Numbered from the stretch's first letter, positions 35,973-45,154 are shown. The stretch: 64,000 bases of DNA from Agrobacterium albertimagni AOL15 (GCF_000300855.1 NZ_ALJF01000011.1:62001-126000); one strand, 5' to 3'. Notes: a model not told the origin generated them from the sequence alone. Made by a program: numbers and translations.

Positions 35973-37136
35973 ATGCGTGACCACGCGCCTTATGCGCTCT
36001 TCCGCGACGACCGCGCGGGGACGAGCCTCGTCTTTGCCGAACCGGAAACGCTCGTCGTCGCCCGGTCGGCGGACGAGGTCGAGCCTGCGCTCGCCAAGTT
36101 GGAAGCGCACCGCAAGTCCGGCAAGTGGCTGGCGGGCTATCTTTCCTATGAAGCAGGCTTCGTCTTCGAACCGAAGCTCAGGCCCCTCATCGAGGATGGG
36201 CGTGAGACGCCGCTGATATCGATGGGGGTTTACGACGCTCCCGCACCGGCAGCGCACCCACTCGCACAGGCGCCCTCGAATATTCCGAACGCGCCGCTCT
36301 TGAGCGACCCGCGCGCCGCATGGGATCTCGAAGCCTATTGCCGCCGCTTCGACCGACTGCATGATCATCTGCGCAAGGGCGATTGCTATCAGGCCAATCT
36401 CACCATGCCCGTCGAGGCGCGCTGGGACGGCGACCCGCGCGCGGCCTTCTGGTCGCTCGTCGGCCGCCAGCCGGTGCATTACGGCGCGCTGATCGATGAC
36501 GGCATCGGTCCCGTCATCCTCTCCCGCTCGCCCGAACTCTTCTTCTCTGTCGACGAGGATGGCTGGATCGAGACGCGCCCGATGAAAGGCACGGCAGCGC
36601 GCGGCGCAAGCCCCGAGGAGGACGAGGCGATCATCGACGCGATGCTTGCCGACGGGAAGACGCAAGCCGAGAACAGGATGATCGTCGACCTCCTGCGCAA
36701 CGACGTTTCCGTCATCACAGAGGTCGGCACCCTCTCGGTCCCCAAGCTTTTCGCGATCGAGACCTATCCAACGGTTCACCAGATGGTCAGCTATGTCAGG
36801 GCGAAACTCTCGCCCGACCTCGGCCTCCCCGAGATCATGGCCGCCCTTTTTCCCTGCGGATCCGTGACTGGCGCGCCGAAAATGTGGGCCATGCGCATCC
36901 TGCACGAACTGGAAGCCGGCCCGCGCGACGTCTATTGCGGCGCAATCGGCTGGTGCGACCCTGCAGGCCCCATGCGTTTTTCAGTGGCAATCCGCACCAT
37001 CTCTCTTTTCAACGAGGGGCGCGCCGTCTTCAATGTCGGCGGCGGCATCGTCTTCGATTCGAAGGCCGAGGCCGAATACGAGGAATGCCTGCTGAAGGCG
37101 CGTTTTGCCCTGGGTGATCAATGGATTTCTCGCTGA
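35973..37136 (+). CDS. pabB: aminodeoxychorismate synthase component I
   Basis: 387-aa chorismate-binding enzyme that, with a glutamine amidotransferase, makes 4-amino-4-deoxychorismate for p-aminobenzoate and folate. The C-terminal catalytic region is complete: GDCYQANLTMPVEA, FSVDEDGWIETRPMKGTAARG, RMIVDLLRNDVS and SVTGAPKMWAMRILHELE. The N-terminus is the shorter form common in rhizobia. The glutaminase subunit PabA is not in this window. Its 3' end overlaps pabC by 16 bp. Confidence 0.93.
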   Translation: MRDHAPYALFRDDRAGTSLVFAEPETLVVARSADEVEPALAKLEAHRKSGKWLAGYLSYEAGFVFEPKLRPLIEDGRETPLISMGVYDAPAPAAHPLAQAPSNIPNAPLLSDPRAAWDLEAYCRRFDRLHDHLRKGDCYQANLTMPVEARWDGDPRAAFWSLVGRQPVHYGALIDDGIGPVILSRSPELFFSVDEDGWIETRPMKGTAARGASPEEDEAIIDAMLADGKTQAENRMIVDLLRNDVSVITEVGTLSVPKLFAIETYPTVHQMVSYVRAKLSPDLGLPEIMAALFPCGSVTGAPKMWAMRILHELEAGPRDVYCGAIGWCDPAGPMRFSVAIRTISLFNEGRAVFNVGGGIVFDSKAEAEYEECLLKARFALGDQWISR

Positions 37137-37744
37137 TCGAGACGATGCGATGGCAGCCGGACGCAGGCTTTCTGCGGCTCGACCAGCATCTGCGCCGTCT
37201 GTCCCGGTCCGCCGATGCGCTGGGTTTCCGCCAACCGCAAGACGCAAAAGGCAAGCTCGAGAAGGAAGTGTCCGGCGAGACACCGCTGCGGGTACGACTC
37301 GTCATGACCTATCGCGGCAAGATGGAGGTGACGGCGACGCCCTTCGAGCCGATCCCGGAAGAAACGGTCTGGCGCCTGAAGATCGCAAAGACAAGGCTGC
37401 AATCCGAAGACAGCCTTTTCCGCCACAAGACATCCCGGCGCGAGCCTTACGAGGCCGCCCGCGCCGAGTTTTCCAAGGATGAGGCCGACGAAGTGCTCCT
37501 GCTCAACGAGCGGGGAGAAGTCTGCGAAGGCACGATTACCAACCTGTTTGCCGAAGCAGCCGATGGCATGCTGCTCACCCCACCATTGACCAGCGGTCTC
37601 CTGCCGGGCGTGCTGCGCGCCGAATTGATCCGGGAGCGCAAAGCGCGTGGCGAAGTGCTGAAACTCGACGACCTTCGCCAGCGCAAGCTTTTTGTCGGCA
37701 ACTCCCTGCGCGGCCTGATCCGCGCAGAACTGGTGGACGGCTGA
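37121..37744 (+). CDS. pabC: aminotransferase class IV, ADC lyase-like
   Basis: 207-aa PLP-dependent protein of the class IV fold, expected to release pyruvate from aminodeoxychorismate and give p-aminobenzoate. Seen: FSLIETMRW at the start, the PLP lysine in RHKTSRREPYEAAR, LLNERGEVCEGTITNLF and LTSGLLPGVLRAEL. The ATG at 37121 lies inside the end of pabB (16-bp overlap), so translation is coupled. Other class IV enzymes (branched-chain, D-amino acid) are less likely given the pairing with pabB. Confidence 0.9.
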   Translation: MDFSLIETMRWQPDAGFLRLDQHLRRLSRSADALGFRQPQDAKGKLEKEVSGETPLRVRLVMTYRGKMEVTATPFEPIPEETVWRLKIAKTRLQSEDSLFRHKTSRREPYEAARAEFSKDEADEVLLLNERGEVCEGTITNLFAEAADGMLLTPPLTSGLLPGVLRAELIRERKARGEVLKLDDLRQRKLFVGNSLRGLIRAELVDG

Positions 37745-37750
37745 GCCCGG

Positions 37751-38014
37751 TTACTTTCGTCGGTGAAAGATCATGCCCCCGTGGTGCAGCACGTCTTGGC
37801 TGACGAAGGTACCGTCGGCTGTAAAGCCCGTATCGTCCCAATGGTCGATGTGATTGCCGGTGACGACATAGCGTCCCTGATAGGCGCGCTCTCTGGATCC
37901 TCGGGCCTCATCGTAACGGCAATTCGGCAGGAGTTCGTGCCGGATCCTGCCGTCTTCGGTAACCCACATGCCGACGTAAGGGTGGGACTGCTCGGTTTTC
38001 GATGTTTGATCCAT
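37751..38014 (-). CDS. Atu4866-family small protein (start uncertain)
   Basis: 87 aa from ATG 38014: HPYVGMWVTEDGRIRHELLPNCRYDEARGSRERAYQGRYVVTGNHIDHWDDTGFTADGTFV, the pattern of the Atu4866 beta-barrel family of unknown function. The same frame is open for 30 more codons to 38104 and encodes a good signal peptide (KRFHPIALGTVIALATAPVYP) behind a perfect GGAGG. There, however, the first codon is ATA, not ATG. So either it starts with ATA and is exported, or an ATG was lost and only the short cytosolic form is made. Operon with the SDR gene upstream. Confidence 0.75.
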   Translation of the reverse strand: MDQTSKTEQSHPYVGMWVTEDGRIRHELLPNCRYDEARGSRERAYQGRYVVTGNHIDHWDDTGFTADGTFVSQDVLHHGGMIFHRRK

Positions 38015-38115
38015 GTTTTCTTCTGCCAGAACGTTGAGGGGATAAACCGGCGCCGTCGCCAGTGCGATGACGGTGCCAAGAGCAATGGGGTGAAAACGCT
38101 TTATCCTGGCCTCCG

Positions 38116-38838
38116 TCAGTAAGGCGAACGCACAGGGCGCACGACGATTTCGCTGACATCGACGTCGTCAGGCTGTTCCATCGCATATCGGACAGCCCGG
38201 CCGATGGCATCGGGTGTCAAGGCGATGGCACGAAAGCCTTTCATCGCTTCGGCAGCCACGGGATCCGAGATCGTGTCGGCCAGTTCGCTCTCGACGACGC
38301 CGGGATGGATGCAGGTGACACGCAGCCTGTCGTTCTCCTGGCGAAGGCCATCGGAGATCGCCCGCACGGCAAACTTCGTGGCGCAGTAAACGGCCGCCGT
38401 CGGCGAGACCGTCAGCGCGCCGACTGAGGCAATGTTGACGATATGGCCCGAACCCCGCGCGGTCATTTCGGGCAGCACGGCCGCGATCCCGTAGAGGACG
38501 CCCTTGATGTTGACGTCCACCATGCGGTCCCATTCGTCGACCTTCAGCGACGACATCAGCGAAAGCGGCATGACGCCTGCATTGTTGACGATCGCATCGA
38601 CGCGTCCGTATTCCTGCCGCGCGGCCGCGGCAAAGGCTGCCACGTTGGCGCGATCGGTGACATCGAGGTTGCGCGTCATCACCTGACCGCCGGCCCAGCG
38701 GATCTCCTTCGCCACCTTCTCCAGCCTGTCGATGCGACGCGCACCGAGGACCACGGTTGCTCCAGCTTTCGCCAATTCGTGGGCGATGCCCACCCCGATC
38801 CCGCTCGATGCACCGGTAATCAAGACGACCTTATCCAT
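38116..38838 (-). CDS. short-chain dehydrogenase/reductase
   Basis: 240-aa NAD(P)-dependent oxidoreductase of the classical SDR type: VLITGASSGIGVGIAHEL (cofactor loop), NNAGVMPLS, Ser in IVNIASVGALTV and the catalytic YCATKFA. It is divergent from a LysR regulator 110 bp away, the usual layout for regulator and target. The Atu4866-family gene follows with a 11-bp gap. Substrate unknown. Confidence 0.92.
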   Translation of the reverse strand: MDKVVLITGASSGIGVGIAHELAKAGATVVLGARRIDRLEKVAKEIRWAGGQVMTRNLDVTDRANVAAFAAAARQEYGRVDAIVNNAGVMPLSLMSSLKVDEWDRMVDVNIKGVLYGIAAVLPEMTARGSGHIVNIASVGALTVSPTAAVYCATKFAVRAISDGLRQENDRLRVTCIHPGVVESELADTISDPVAAEAMKGFRAIALTPDAIGRAVRYAMEQPDDVDVSEIVVRPVRSPY

Positions 38839-38948
38839 GACGTTTCCTTTTTTGCCTCGCGCCAGATGCGCTTGTCAGGAAGATAAGGCTGCGCCATTGT
38901 CGCGATAAGCCGCTGAAAACTTTCCTCACTGGAAAGGAGAGCTAACCA

Positions 38949-39833
38949 ATGTTGCACGATCTGAACGCACTTGCCGTCTTCGCCCTGGTTGCGGAGGAGA
39001 GGAATTTCCGCGCGGCAGCAGACCGCATCGGGGTCACCCGATCGGCCGTCAGCCAGTCGATCCGCAAGCTGGAAGAAGCGCTCGGCATCGCCCTCCTGGC
39101 CCGCACCACCCGCAGCGTCGCCCTCACGGAAGCCGGCGAACGTCTGTATACCCAGATCGCCCCTTCGCTGGTCGAGATGACCGATGCTCTGGAGGCCGCG
39201 GCCAATCTACAGAGAAGACCGCGCGGACAGCTCAATCTCGCGGTGTCGTCGATTGCGGAAAGCTTTCTCTCCGGATCTCTGCTCGCTCGCTTCGCCAGGC
39301 AACATCCCGAAGTCAAATTGCATGTGACGGTCACCGACGAGGAGTTCGACATCGTCGCCGAAGGCTATGACGCCGGTGTCAGGCTCGGTGAGGTCATCGC
39401 ACAGGACATGATCGCGGTTCCCGTCTCAGGGAACCTGAGACAGCTGGCGGTCGCTTCCCCAGCCTATCTCGAGGACTTCGGAACGCCGGCCGATCCGCGC
39501 GAGCTCGCAAACCATCGCTGCATCGGATGGCGAACCGGCCCGCGCGTCGCACCCTATCGTTGGGAGTTCGCCGAGAACGGAAAGGAGTTTTCGGTGGCGG
39601 TTGCCGAGAGCATCACCACCACCGAGATGACCCTGATGGTGAAGCTCGCTGTCGCCGGTGCGGGCATCACCTTCGGCATGGAGGATTCGTTTGCGGAACC
39701 GCTCGCGCGCGGCGAACTGGTCGCCGTCCTCAAGGATTACTGTCCGACCTTCCCCGGCTTCTACCTCTATTATCCAAGCCGCAGAAACATGGCCCCGAAA
39801 TTGCGCGCCCTTGTGGACTACCTCAAGCGATGA
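38949..39833 (+). CDS. LysR family transcriptional regulator
   Basis: 294-aa regulator with N-terminal helix-turn-helix (LNALAVFALVAEERNFRAAADRIGVTRSAVSQSIRKLEEALG) and a periplasmic-binding-like effector domain (about 90-294). GGAG stands 10 nt ahead of ATG 38949. It faces the SDR gene, so the 110-bp intergene should contain its binding sites, and it probably controls the SDR/Atu4866 pair and itself (inference). The ligand is unknown. Confidence 0.93.
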   Translation: MLHDLNALAVFALVAEERNFRAAADRIGVTRSAVSQSIRKLEEALGIALLARTTRSVALTEAGERLYTQIAPSLVEMTDALEAAANLQRRPRGQLNLAVSSIAESFLSGSLLARFARQHPEVKLHVTVTDEEFDIVAEGYDAGVRLGEVIAQDMIAVPVSGNLRQLAVASPAYLEDFGTPADPRELANHRCIGWRTGPRVAPYRWEFAENGKEFSVAVAESITTTEMTLMVKLAVAGAGITFGMEDSFAEPLARGELVAVLKDYCPTFPGFYLYYPSRRNMAPKLRALVDYLKR

Positions 39834-39896
39834 CCGACAGCGCATTCATGGCTGGCCGAGATTGACACGGACGGCGATCCGCTGGAGCCTGAGCCC

Positions 39897-40751
39897 ATGC
39901 CCTTCACCCATACGCCCTATGCCGGTGCCACCCGCCCCTTCGCCATCGGCCTCTCGGCGCTCGACCCTCAGCGCTGGATCGAGCCGGATGCCGAGTGCGA
40001 TCGCTACCTGAACGAAAAGCGCGCGCTGGCAGCGACACGGCTTGATGACGTTTTCCGGGCGACTGAAGACAGTCTCCCCGCCCAGGAGGAATGTCTGGCA
40101 GCCCTCATCGCCCATCTCAAAGCCCATCATCCACGACACATGCTTGAGACCGGCCTTGCCGACCACACACTCCCTCCACTGCTCCGCGCCGGAATGTTGG
40201 TACAGGACGATCTGGTGATCATGATGAAGCGCGAGGCCGGCTGGTCCATCGCCGCCGCCCATCTCTCCTTCCCATCCTCCTGGTCGCTTGCGGAGAAATT
40301 CGACCGACCGATTGAGGCGGTCCATGAGCATGTGCCGGGGTTCCAGGGCGGCACGCGCAACGCGGTGATGATCAATCGTATCTTCGACAATCTCGCGCCC
40401 GGCCTGCCCGCAGAGCGCTTCAACTGGTCAATCAACTGGCGGCAAAAGCTCTTTCACCCGGAAACCGGCCGCAATGACGCCGCTGAACCGGGCGAGGCCG
40501 TGGTGCGTGTCGAGCGCCAGACACTGACGAAACTGCCGGAAACCGGCGCGATCGTCTTCACGATCCGCATCTATCTGGACCCGGTCACGGCGTTCAGGAA
40601 CCACCCGGAAGGCCTAAGGCTCCGCGCGGCTCTGGCCGAGCAGCTGGAGGGGTTGGCCAACGATCAGCTCCGCTACAAGGGGCTCGACATCCAGCGTGAC
40701 CGGCTCGTCGCTCACCTGCGGCAAGATACAGCACTCGAAAATCAGCGGTGA
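39897..40751 (+). CDS. DUF3445 heme-dependent oxidative N-demethylase family
   Basis: 284-aa protein with RPFAIGLSALDPQRWIEPD, DDLVIMMKREAGWSIAAAHLSFPSSW, IHEHVPGFQ-like AVHEHVPGFQGG and NWSINWRQKLFHP, followed by VRVERQTLTKLPETGAIVFTIRIYLDP. These match DUF3445, some members of which are haem enzymes that demethylate dimethylamine. No amine-catabolism genes are next to it. It sits between a LysR gene and homospermidine synthase. Confidence 0.85.
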   Translation: MPFTHTPYAGATRPFAIGLSALDPQRWIEPDAECDRYLNEKRALAATRLDDVFRATEDSLPAQEECLAALIAHLKAHHPRHMLETGLADHTLPPLLRAGMLVQDDLVIMMKREAGWSIAAAHLSFPSSWSLAEKFDRPIEAVHEHVPGFQGGTRNAVMINRIFDNLAPGLPAERFNWSINWRQKLFHPETGRNDAAEPGEAVVRVERQTLTKLPETGAIVFTIRIYLDPVTAFRNHPEGLRLRAALAEQLEGLANDQLRYKGLDIQRDRLVAHLRQDTALENQR

Positions 40752-40820
40752 GGCCCCTCACCCCCATGCCCCTACCCTTTATTGTGTCAGATTTTTGTGA
40801 TCTAGAACCGCCAGTATCGC

Positions 40821-40881
40821 TCCGGCCGCACAACACAGGCCGGAAACATGGCCCAGGCATAATGACCGGGCCTCCAAGGAG
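40821..40881 (+). promoter_or_regulatory. structured leader of homospermidine synthase gene
   Basis: Two hairpins: TCCGGCC / GGCCGGA (40821-40844, perfect 7 bp) and GGCCC / GGGCC (about 40850-40872), ending directly before AAGGAG (40876-40881). Could influence ribosome access; no known polyamine element recognised. Confidence 0.35.
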
Positions 40882-40887
40882 ACGGAA

Positions 40888-42330
40888 ATGAGCGAAATGA
40901 CCTACCCGGTTTATGGCGAGATCACCGGCCCGATCGTGATGATCGGTTTCGGCTCGATCGGCCGCGGCACCCTGCCGCTGATCGAACGCCACTTCAAGTT
41001 CGACAAGAGCCGGATGGTCGTCATCGATCCCCGCAATGACGAGGCAGACCTGCTGGCCAAGCATGGCATCAAGCACATCCAGGCGCACGTCACCAAGGAG
41101 AACTACAAGAAGCTTTTGAAGCCGCTTCTGACCGAAGGCGAAGGCCAGGGCTTCTGCGTCAACCTGTCGGTCGACACCGGCTCGCTCGACCTGATGAAGC
41201 TCTGCCGCAAGCTCGACGTGCTCTACATCGACACGGTTGTCGAGCCCTGGCTCGGCTTCTACTTCGACAAGAGCATGAAGAATTCCGAGCGCACCAACTA
41301 CGCGCTGCGCGAAACCGTGCGCCAGGAAAAGGCGAAGAACCCGGGTGGCACGACGGCCGTTTCCACCTGCGGCGCAAACCCGGGCATGGTCTCCTGGTTC
41401 GTCAAGCAGGGCCTCGTCAACCTCGCCCATGAAATCGGCATCAAGTTTGACGAGCCCGACCAGAACGATCGCGACGGCTGGGCCAAGCTGATGAAGAAGG
41501 TTGGCGTTAAGGGCGTCCACATTGCCGAGCGCGATACCCAGCGCACGAAGAACCCGAAGCCGCTCAACGTCTTCTGGAACACATGGTCGGCAGAAGGCTT
41601 CATCTCGGAAGGCCTGCAGCCCTCCGAACTCGGCTGGGGCACCCATGAAAACTGGATGCCGAAGAACGCCAAGAAGCACAAGAAGGGCTGCAAGGCTGCG
41701 ATCTATCTGGAGCAGCCGGGCGCCAACACCCGCGTTCGCACCTGGTGCCCGACCCCCGGCCCGCAATACGGATTCCTCGTCACCCACAACGAGTCGATCT
41801 CGATCGCCGACTATTTCACCGTCGAGAAGGATGGCGAAGTCGTCTATCGCCCGACCTGCCACTATGCCTATCACCCGGCCAACGACGCCGTGCTTTCGCT
41901 GCACGAGATGTTCGGCAATGGCGGCACGCAGCAGCCGGTGCTGCACGTCCTGAACGAAGACGAACTGGTTGACGGCGTCGACGAACTTGGCGTGCTGCTC
42001 TACGGCCACGAGAAGAACGCCTACTGGTACGGTTCGCGCCTGTCGCTCGAAGAAACCCGCCGCATCGCGCCCTATCAGAACGCAACCGGCCTGCAGGTGA
42101 CCTCGGCTGTGCTCGCCGGCATGGTCTGGGCACTCGAGAACCCGAAGGCCGGCATCGTCGAAGCCGACGAGATGGACTACAAGCGCTGCCTCGAAGTGCA
42201 ATCGCCCTATCTCGGCCCGGTCGAAGGCCACTACACCGACTGGACCCCGCTCGACGGTCGCCCGGGTCTCTTCCCGGAAGATCTCGACGAAAAGGATCCG
42301 TGGCAGTTCCGGAACATCCTGGTCCGCTAA
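40888..42330 (+). CDS. hss: homospermidine synthase
   Basis: 480-aa NAD+-dependent enzyme that joins two putrescines (or spermidine and putrescine) to make sym-homospermidine, the main polyamine of many rhizobia. The Rossmann start VMIGFGSIGRGTLPLIERHF, SVDTGSLDLMKLCRKLDVLYIDTVVEPW and FNVFWNTWSAEGF-like NVFWNTWSAEGFISEGLQPSELGWGTHE are typical. AAGGAG 6 nt upstream fixes the ATG at 40888. It has its own leader and terminator, so probably a single-gene unit. Confidence 0.96.
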   Translation: MSEMTYPVYGEITGPIVMIGFGSIGRGTLPLIERHFKFDKSRMVVIDPRNDEADLLAKHGIKHIQAHVTKENYKKLLKPLLTEGEGQGFCVNLSVDTGSLDLMKLCRKLDVLYIDTVVEPWLGFYFDKSMKNSERTNYALRETVRQEKAKNPGGTTAVSTCGANPGMVSWFVKQGLVNLAHEIGIKFDEPDQNDRDGWAKLMKKVGVKGVHIAERDTQRTKNPKPLNVFWNTWSAEGFISEGLQPSELGWGTHENWMPKNAKKHKKGCKAAIYLEQPGANTRVRTWCPTPGPQYGFLVTHNESISIADYFTVEKDGEVVYRPTCHYAYHPANDAVLSLHEMFGNGGTQQPVLHVLNEDELVDGVDELGVLLYGHEKNAYWYGSRLSLEETRRIAPYQNATGLQVTSAVLAGMVWALENPKAGIVEADEMDYKRCLEVQSPYLGPVEGHYTDWTPLDGRPGLFPEDLDEKDPWQFRNILVR

Positions 42331-42350
42331 ACGGTTTCAGGAATGAACTT

Positions 42351-42377
42351 AAGGCCCGTCGCCTGCGGCGGGCCTTT
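42351..42377 (+). terminator. terminator of hss
   Basis: AAGGCCCG(T)CGC / GCGGCGGGCCTT stem followed by a short T stretch, 20 bp after the stop. A weaker hairpin CAAGGC-TTTC-GCCTTG follows at 42414-42429. Confidence 0.8.
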
Positions 42378-42516
42378 CTCGTTGCAAGCAAGGACGGGAT
42401 AACCCCGGCAATACAAGGCTTTCGCCTTGCTTTGGCCGAGGCTTCGCGGCATGTTCTCGACGACAACGCAAACGGTGGGCGGCCGGACCGAACCGCCGAG
42501 ATGGTGGGAGACAAGA

Positions 42517-42879
42517 ATGAAAATCAGATCCCTGGTAGCTGTAACGGCGATGAGCCTTGCCCTTTCGTCATGCTATTCCAGCCCTCCGCGCCAGTTGCCG
42601 GCCGTCCAGCAGGGTCCGTCGATCGAAGGCGCCTGGGTTGATCCCAACGGCATCTCCTCGACCTTCCAGGGCGGCACCTTCACCACAAGGACGACCGACA
42701 CCAACCAGATCCTCGCATCCGGCACCTATACGCTCGTCAACGATCGGCTGGTCGAGATCAACATGACGTCGCTGGTTCGCAACACGCAGCAGAAGGTGAA
42801 TTGCGCCCTCGTGACGCCGTCGCAGCTCAACTGCACATCCGACAGCGGCGCCCAGTTCTCGCTCGCCCGCCGCGGCTGA
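42517..42879 (+). CDS. omp10: Omp10-type outer membrane lipoprotein
   Basis: 120-aa lipoprotein with a lipobox LSSC (Cys 19) after a short signal peptide. The mature part SIEGAWVDPNGISSTFQGGTFTTRTTDTNQILASGTY, LVEINMTSLVRNTQQKVNCALVTPSQLNCTS and FSLARRG closely follows Brucella Omp10. The start ATG 42517 (MKIRSL) with GGGAG upstream is preferred; the open frame reaches back to 42427 but lacks a signal peptide. It is expected to be lipidated and sorted to the outer membrane. Role unknown beyond envelope and virulence effects in Brucella. Confidence 0.9.
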   Translation: MKIRSLVAVTAMSLALSSCYSSPPRQLPAVQQGPSIEGAWVDPNGISSTFQGGTFTTRTTDTNQILASGTYTLVNDRLVEINMTSLVRNTQQKVNCALVTPSQLNCTSDSGAQFSLARRG

Positions 42880-43083
42880 GCAAGCGCATCACGACATGCG
42901 GATCAAGGAGCGGCCCAAGCGGCCGCTTCTTTCGTTTCTGGCCCTGCTAACATGCGGACCTCAAGTGATTTTTGCTTGCCCTCTCCCGGTCTAGATGAAA
43001 ACATCCGCCATCCGAATTCTGGCGCGTGACTGTCATAAATGCGTGCCAGACTGTGGGTGATCGATTGCAACAGGAGAGATAAG

Positions 43084-45033
43084 ATGTTCAGACATTTGAA
43101 GATTGGCCTTTTCAGCGCCTCGGTGCTGGCCCTGACCGCCGGAACCGCTCTGGCCGATTTCGAACTCAATATTCTGCACATCAACGACCTGCATTCCCGC
43201 ATCGAAGCCATCAGCAAATCCGATTCCACCTGCTCGGCAGATGATGCTGCCAAGAACGAGTGCTTCGGCGGCATTGCCCGCGTGAAGGCCGCAATCGACG
43301 CCCGCCGCGCCGAACTTGAGGGCAAGAACGTTCTGACGCTCGACGCTGGCGACCAGTTCCAGGGCTCGCTCTTCTACACCACCTACAAGAGCGCCCCGAT
43401 CGCCGACTTCATGAACGAAATCGGCTTCGATGCCATGGCCATCGGCAACCACGAATTCGATGACGGCCCGGAAGAGCTCGCAAAGTTCATCGATGCGCTG
43501 CAGTTCCCGCTGATCTCCGGCAACACGCTGGCTGGCCTCAACTCTCCCCTCGCCGACAAGTTCAAGCCCTACATCGTCAAGGAATTCGGCGAGGAGAAGG
43601 TCGCAATCGTTTCGGTCCTCGCAACCGACACCGACGAGACCTCCTCGCCTGGCGACACGATCCTGTTTGCCGACGAGATCACCTATCTAAAGGAAGCCGT
43701 GGCCGAGATCGAAGGCCAGGGCATCGACAAGATCGTGCTGCTCTCGCATGTCGGCTACGTCAAGGATCAGGAAATCGCGGCAGCCGTTGACGGCATCGAC
43801 GTGATCGTCGGCGGCCACAGCCACACGCTTTTGTCCAACACCGACGAGAAGGCCGCCGGCCCTTATCCGACCATGGTCAAGAACCCGGCCGGCCAGGATG
43901 TTCCGATCGTCCAGGCCTATGCCTATTCCAAATATCTCGGCGACCTGACGGTCGTTTTCGATGATGCAGGCGTCGTCAAGACCGCGACCGGCGAACCCAA
44001 ACTGCTGGACGCCTCGGTGACCCCGGATGAAGCCTTCGTCGCCAAGGTGGCCGAACTCGGCGGACCGATCGAAGAGTTGAAGCTGAAGGAGATCGGCGAG
44101 ACTGCCGAGGCCATCGATGGCTCGCGTGAAACCTGCCGTGCAGTCGAATGCACCATGGGCAATCTCGTGGCGGATGCCATGGTGGACCGCCTGAGCGATC
44201 AGGGCATCACTATCGCGATCCAGAACGGCGGCGGTCTGCGCGCGTCGATCGACGCCGGTACCGTCACCATGGGTGAAGTCCTGACAGTCCTGCCATTCCA
44301 GAACACACTTGCCTCCTTCCAGCTCAAGGGCTCCGACATCGTAGCCGCGCTTGAAAACGGCGTGGGCCAGGTCGAGGAAGCGGCTGGCCGTTTCCCTCAG
44401 GTGTCCGGTTTAAAGTTCACCGCTGACCTCAGCAGGCCGGCCGGCAGCCGCATTTCCTCCGTCGAGGTCAAGGAAGGCGACGCCTTCGTCGCCATCGACC
44501 CGGAGAAGCTCTACGGCGTGGCCACCAACAACTACATGCGTACCGGTGGTGACGGCTATGGCGTGTTCGAGAGCGGCGGACAGAACGCCTACGATTTCGG
44601 CCCGGGCCTCGAGACCGTGGTGGCTGACTACATCGCCAAGAACAGCCCCTACACGCCTTACACAGACGGTCGTATCACCGTGATTTCGGCGACCGCTACG
44701 GCGGCGGACGAGACTGCCGCGCCGCAGGCCGACGCGAGCGCACCGGCTGCAACCGCAACGGAAGCACCGGCCGCTGAGGCTCCAGCTGCAACCGAGGCGC
44801 CGGCGGCTGCAGAGGCGCCCGCTGCGGCAGAAGCTCCAGCGGCAACCGCTACGGATACGGCCATGTCGACTGCCGCAACCGTCTACAAGGTCGTGGCTGG
44901 CGACAGCCTCTGGAAGATTGCACAGGCCACCTACGGTGACGGCATGATGTGGAGCAAGATTGCCGAGGCGAATGCCCTGCGCAATCCGAACGTCATCTCG
45001 ATCGGCCGGGAATTGCAGCTTCCGCCGCAGTAA
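43084..45033 (+). CDS. periplasmic 5'-nucleotidase with C-terminal LysM domain
   Basis: 649-aa secreted bifunctional nucleotidase. Signal peptide (GLFSASVLALTAGTALA), metallophosphatase domain with LHINDLHSR, DAGDQFQGS, GNHEFDDG and GGHSH (metal ligands), and a C-terminal nucleotidase domain with QNGGGLRASIDAG and NNYMRTGGDGY (nucleoside binding). A linker of EAPAA-type repeats (about 545-595) comes next, then a LysM domain (YKVVAGDSLWKIAQATYGD) for peptidoglycan binding. It should dephosphorylate extracytoplasmic nucleotides while held at the wall. The ATG at 43084 follows GGAGAG; 43039 lacks a signal peptide. Confidence 0.93.
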   Translation: MFRHLKIGLFSASVLALTAGTALADFELNILHINDLHSRIEAISKSDSTCSADDAAKNECFGGIARVKAAIDARRAELEGKNVLTLDAGDQFQGSLFYTTYKSAPIADFMNEIGFDAMAIGNHEFDDGPEELAKFIDALQFPLISGNTLAGLNSPLADKFKPYIVKEFGEEKVAIVSVLATDTDETSSPGDTILFADEITYLKEAVAEIEGQGIDKIVLLSHVGYVKDQEIAAAVDGIDVIVGGHSHTLLSNTDEKAAGPYPTMVKNPAGQDVPIVQAYAYSKYLGDLTVVFDDAGVVKTATGEPKLLDASVTPDEAFVAKVAELGGPIEELKLKEIGETAEAIDGSRETCRAVECTMGNLVADAMVDRLSDQGITIAIQNGGGLRASIDAGTVTMGEVLTVLPFQNTLASFQLKGSDIVAALENGVGQVEEAAGRFPQVSGLKFTADLSRPAGSRISSVEVKEGDAFVAIDPEKLYGVATNNYMRTGGDGYGVFESGGQNAYDFGPGLETVVADYIAKNSPYTPYTDGRITVISATATAADETAAPQADASAPAATATEAPAAEAPAATEAPAAAEAPAAAEAPAATATDTAMSTAATVYKVVAGDSLWKIAQATYGDGMMWSKIAEANALRNPNVISIGRELQLPPQ

Positions 45034-45051
45034 GACCGTTTGACGCATGCC

Positions 45052-45089
45052 AAAAGCCGGTCCGGGCTTCCCCGGGCCGGCTTTTGCTT
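45052..45089 (+). terminator. terminator of the nucleotidase gene
   Basis: AAAAGCCGG-T-CCGGG / CCCGG-G-CCGGCTTTT, a 15-bp stem with one wobble and CTTC loop, then T-rich sequence. Confidence 0.9.
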
Positions 45090-45154
45090 TTATCAGATGA
45101 TCTCAACTGGCCTTCGTCACGTAACGGTCGAGATCTCAGCACCAGGATATCAAG

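Noticed and set aside
40594..42231. 545-codon minus-strand open frame opposite homospermidine synthase
   Set aside because: Shadow of a clearly real gene; composition typical of antisense frames.
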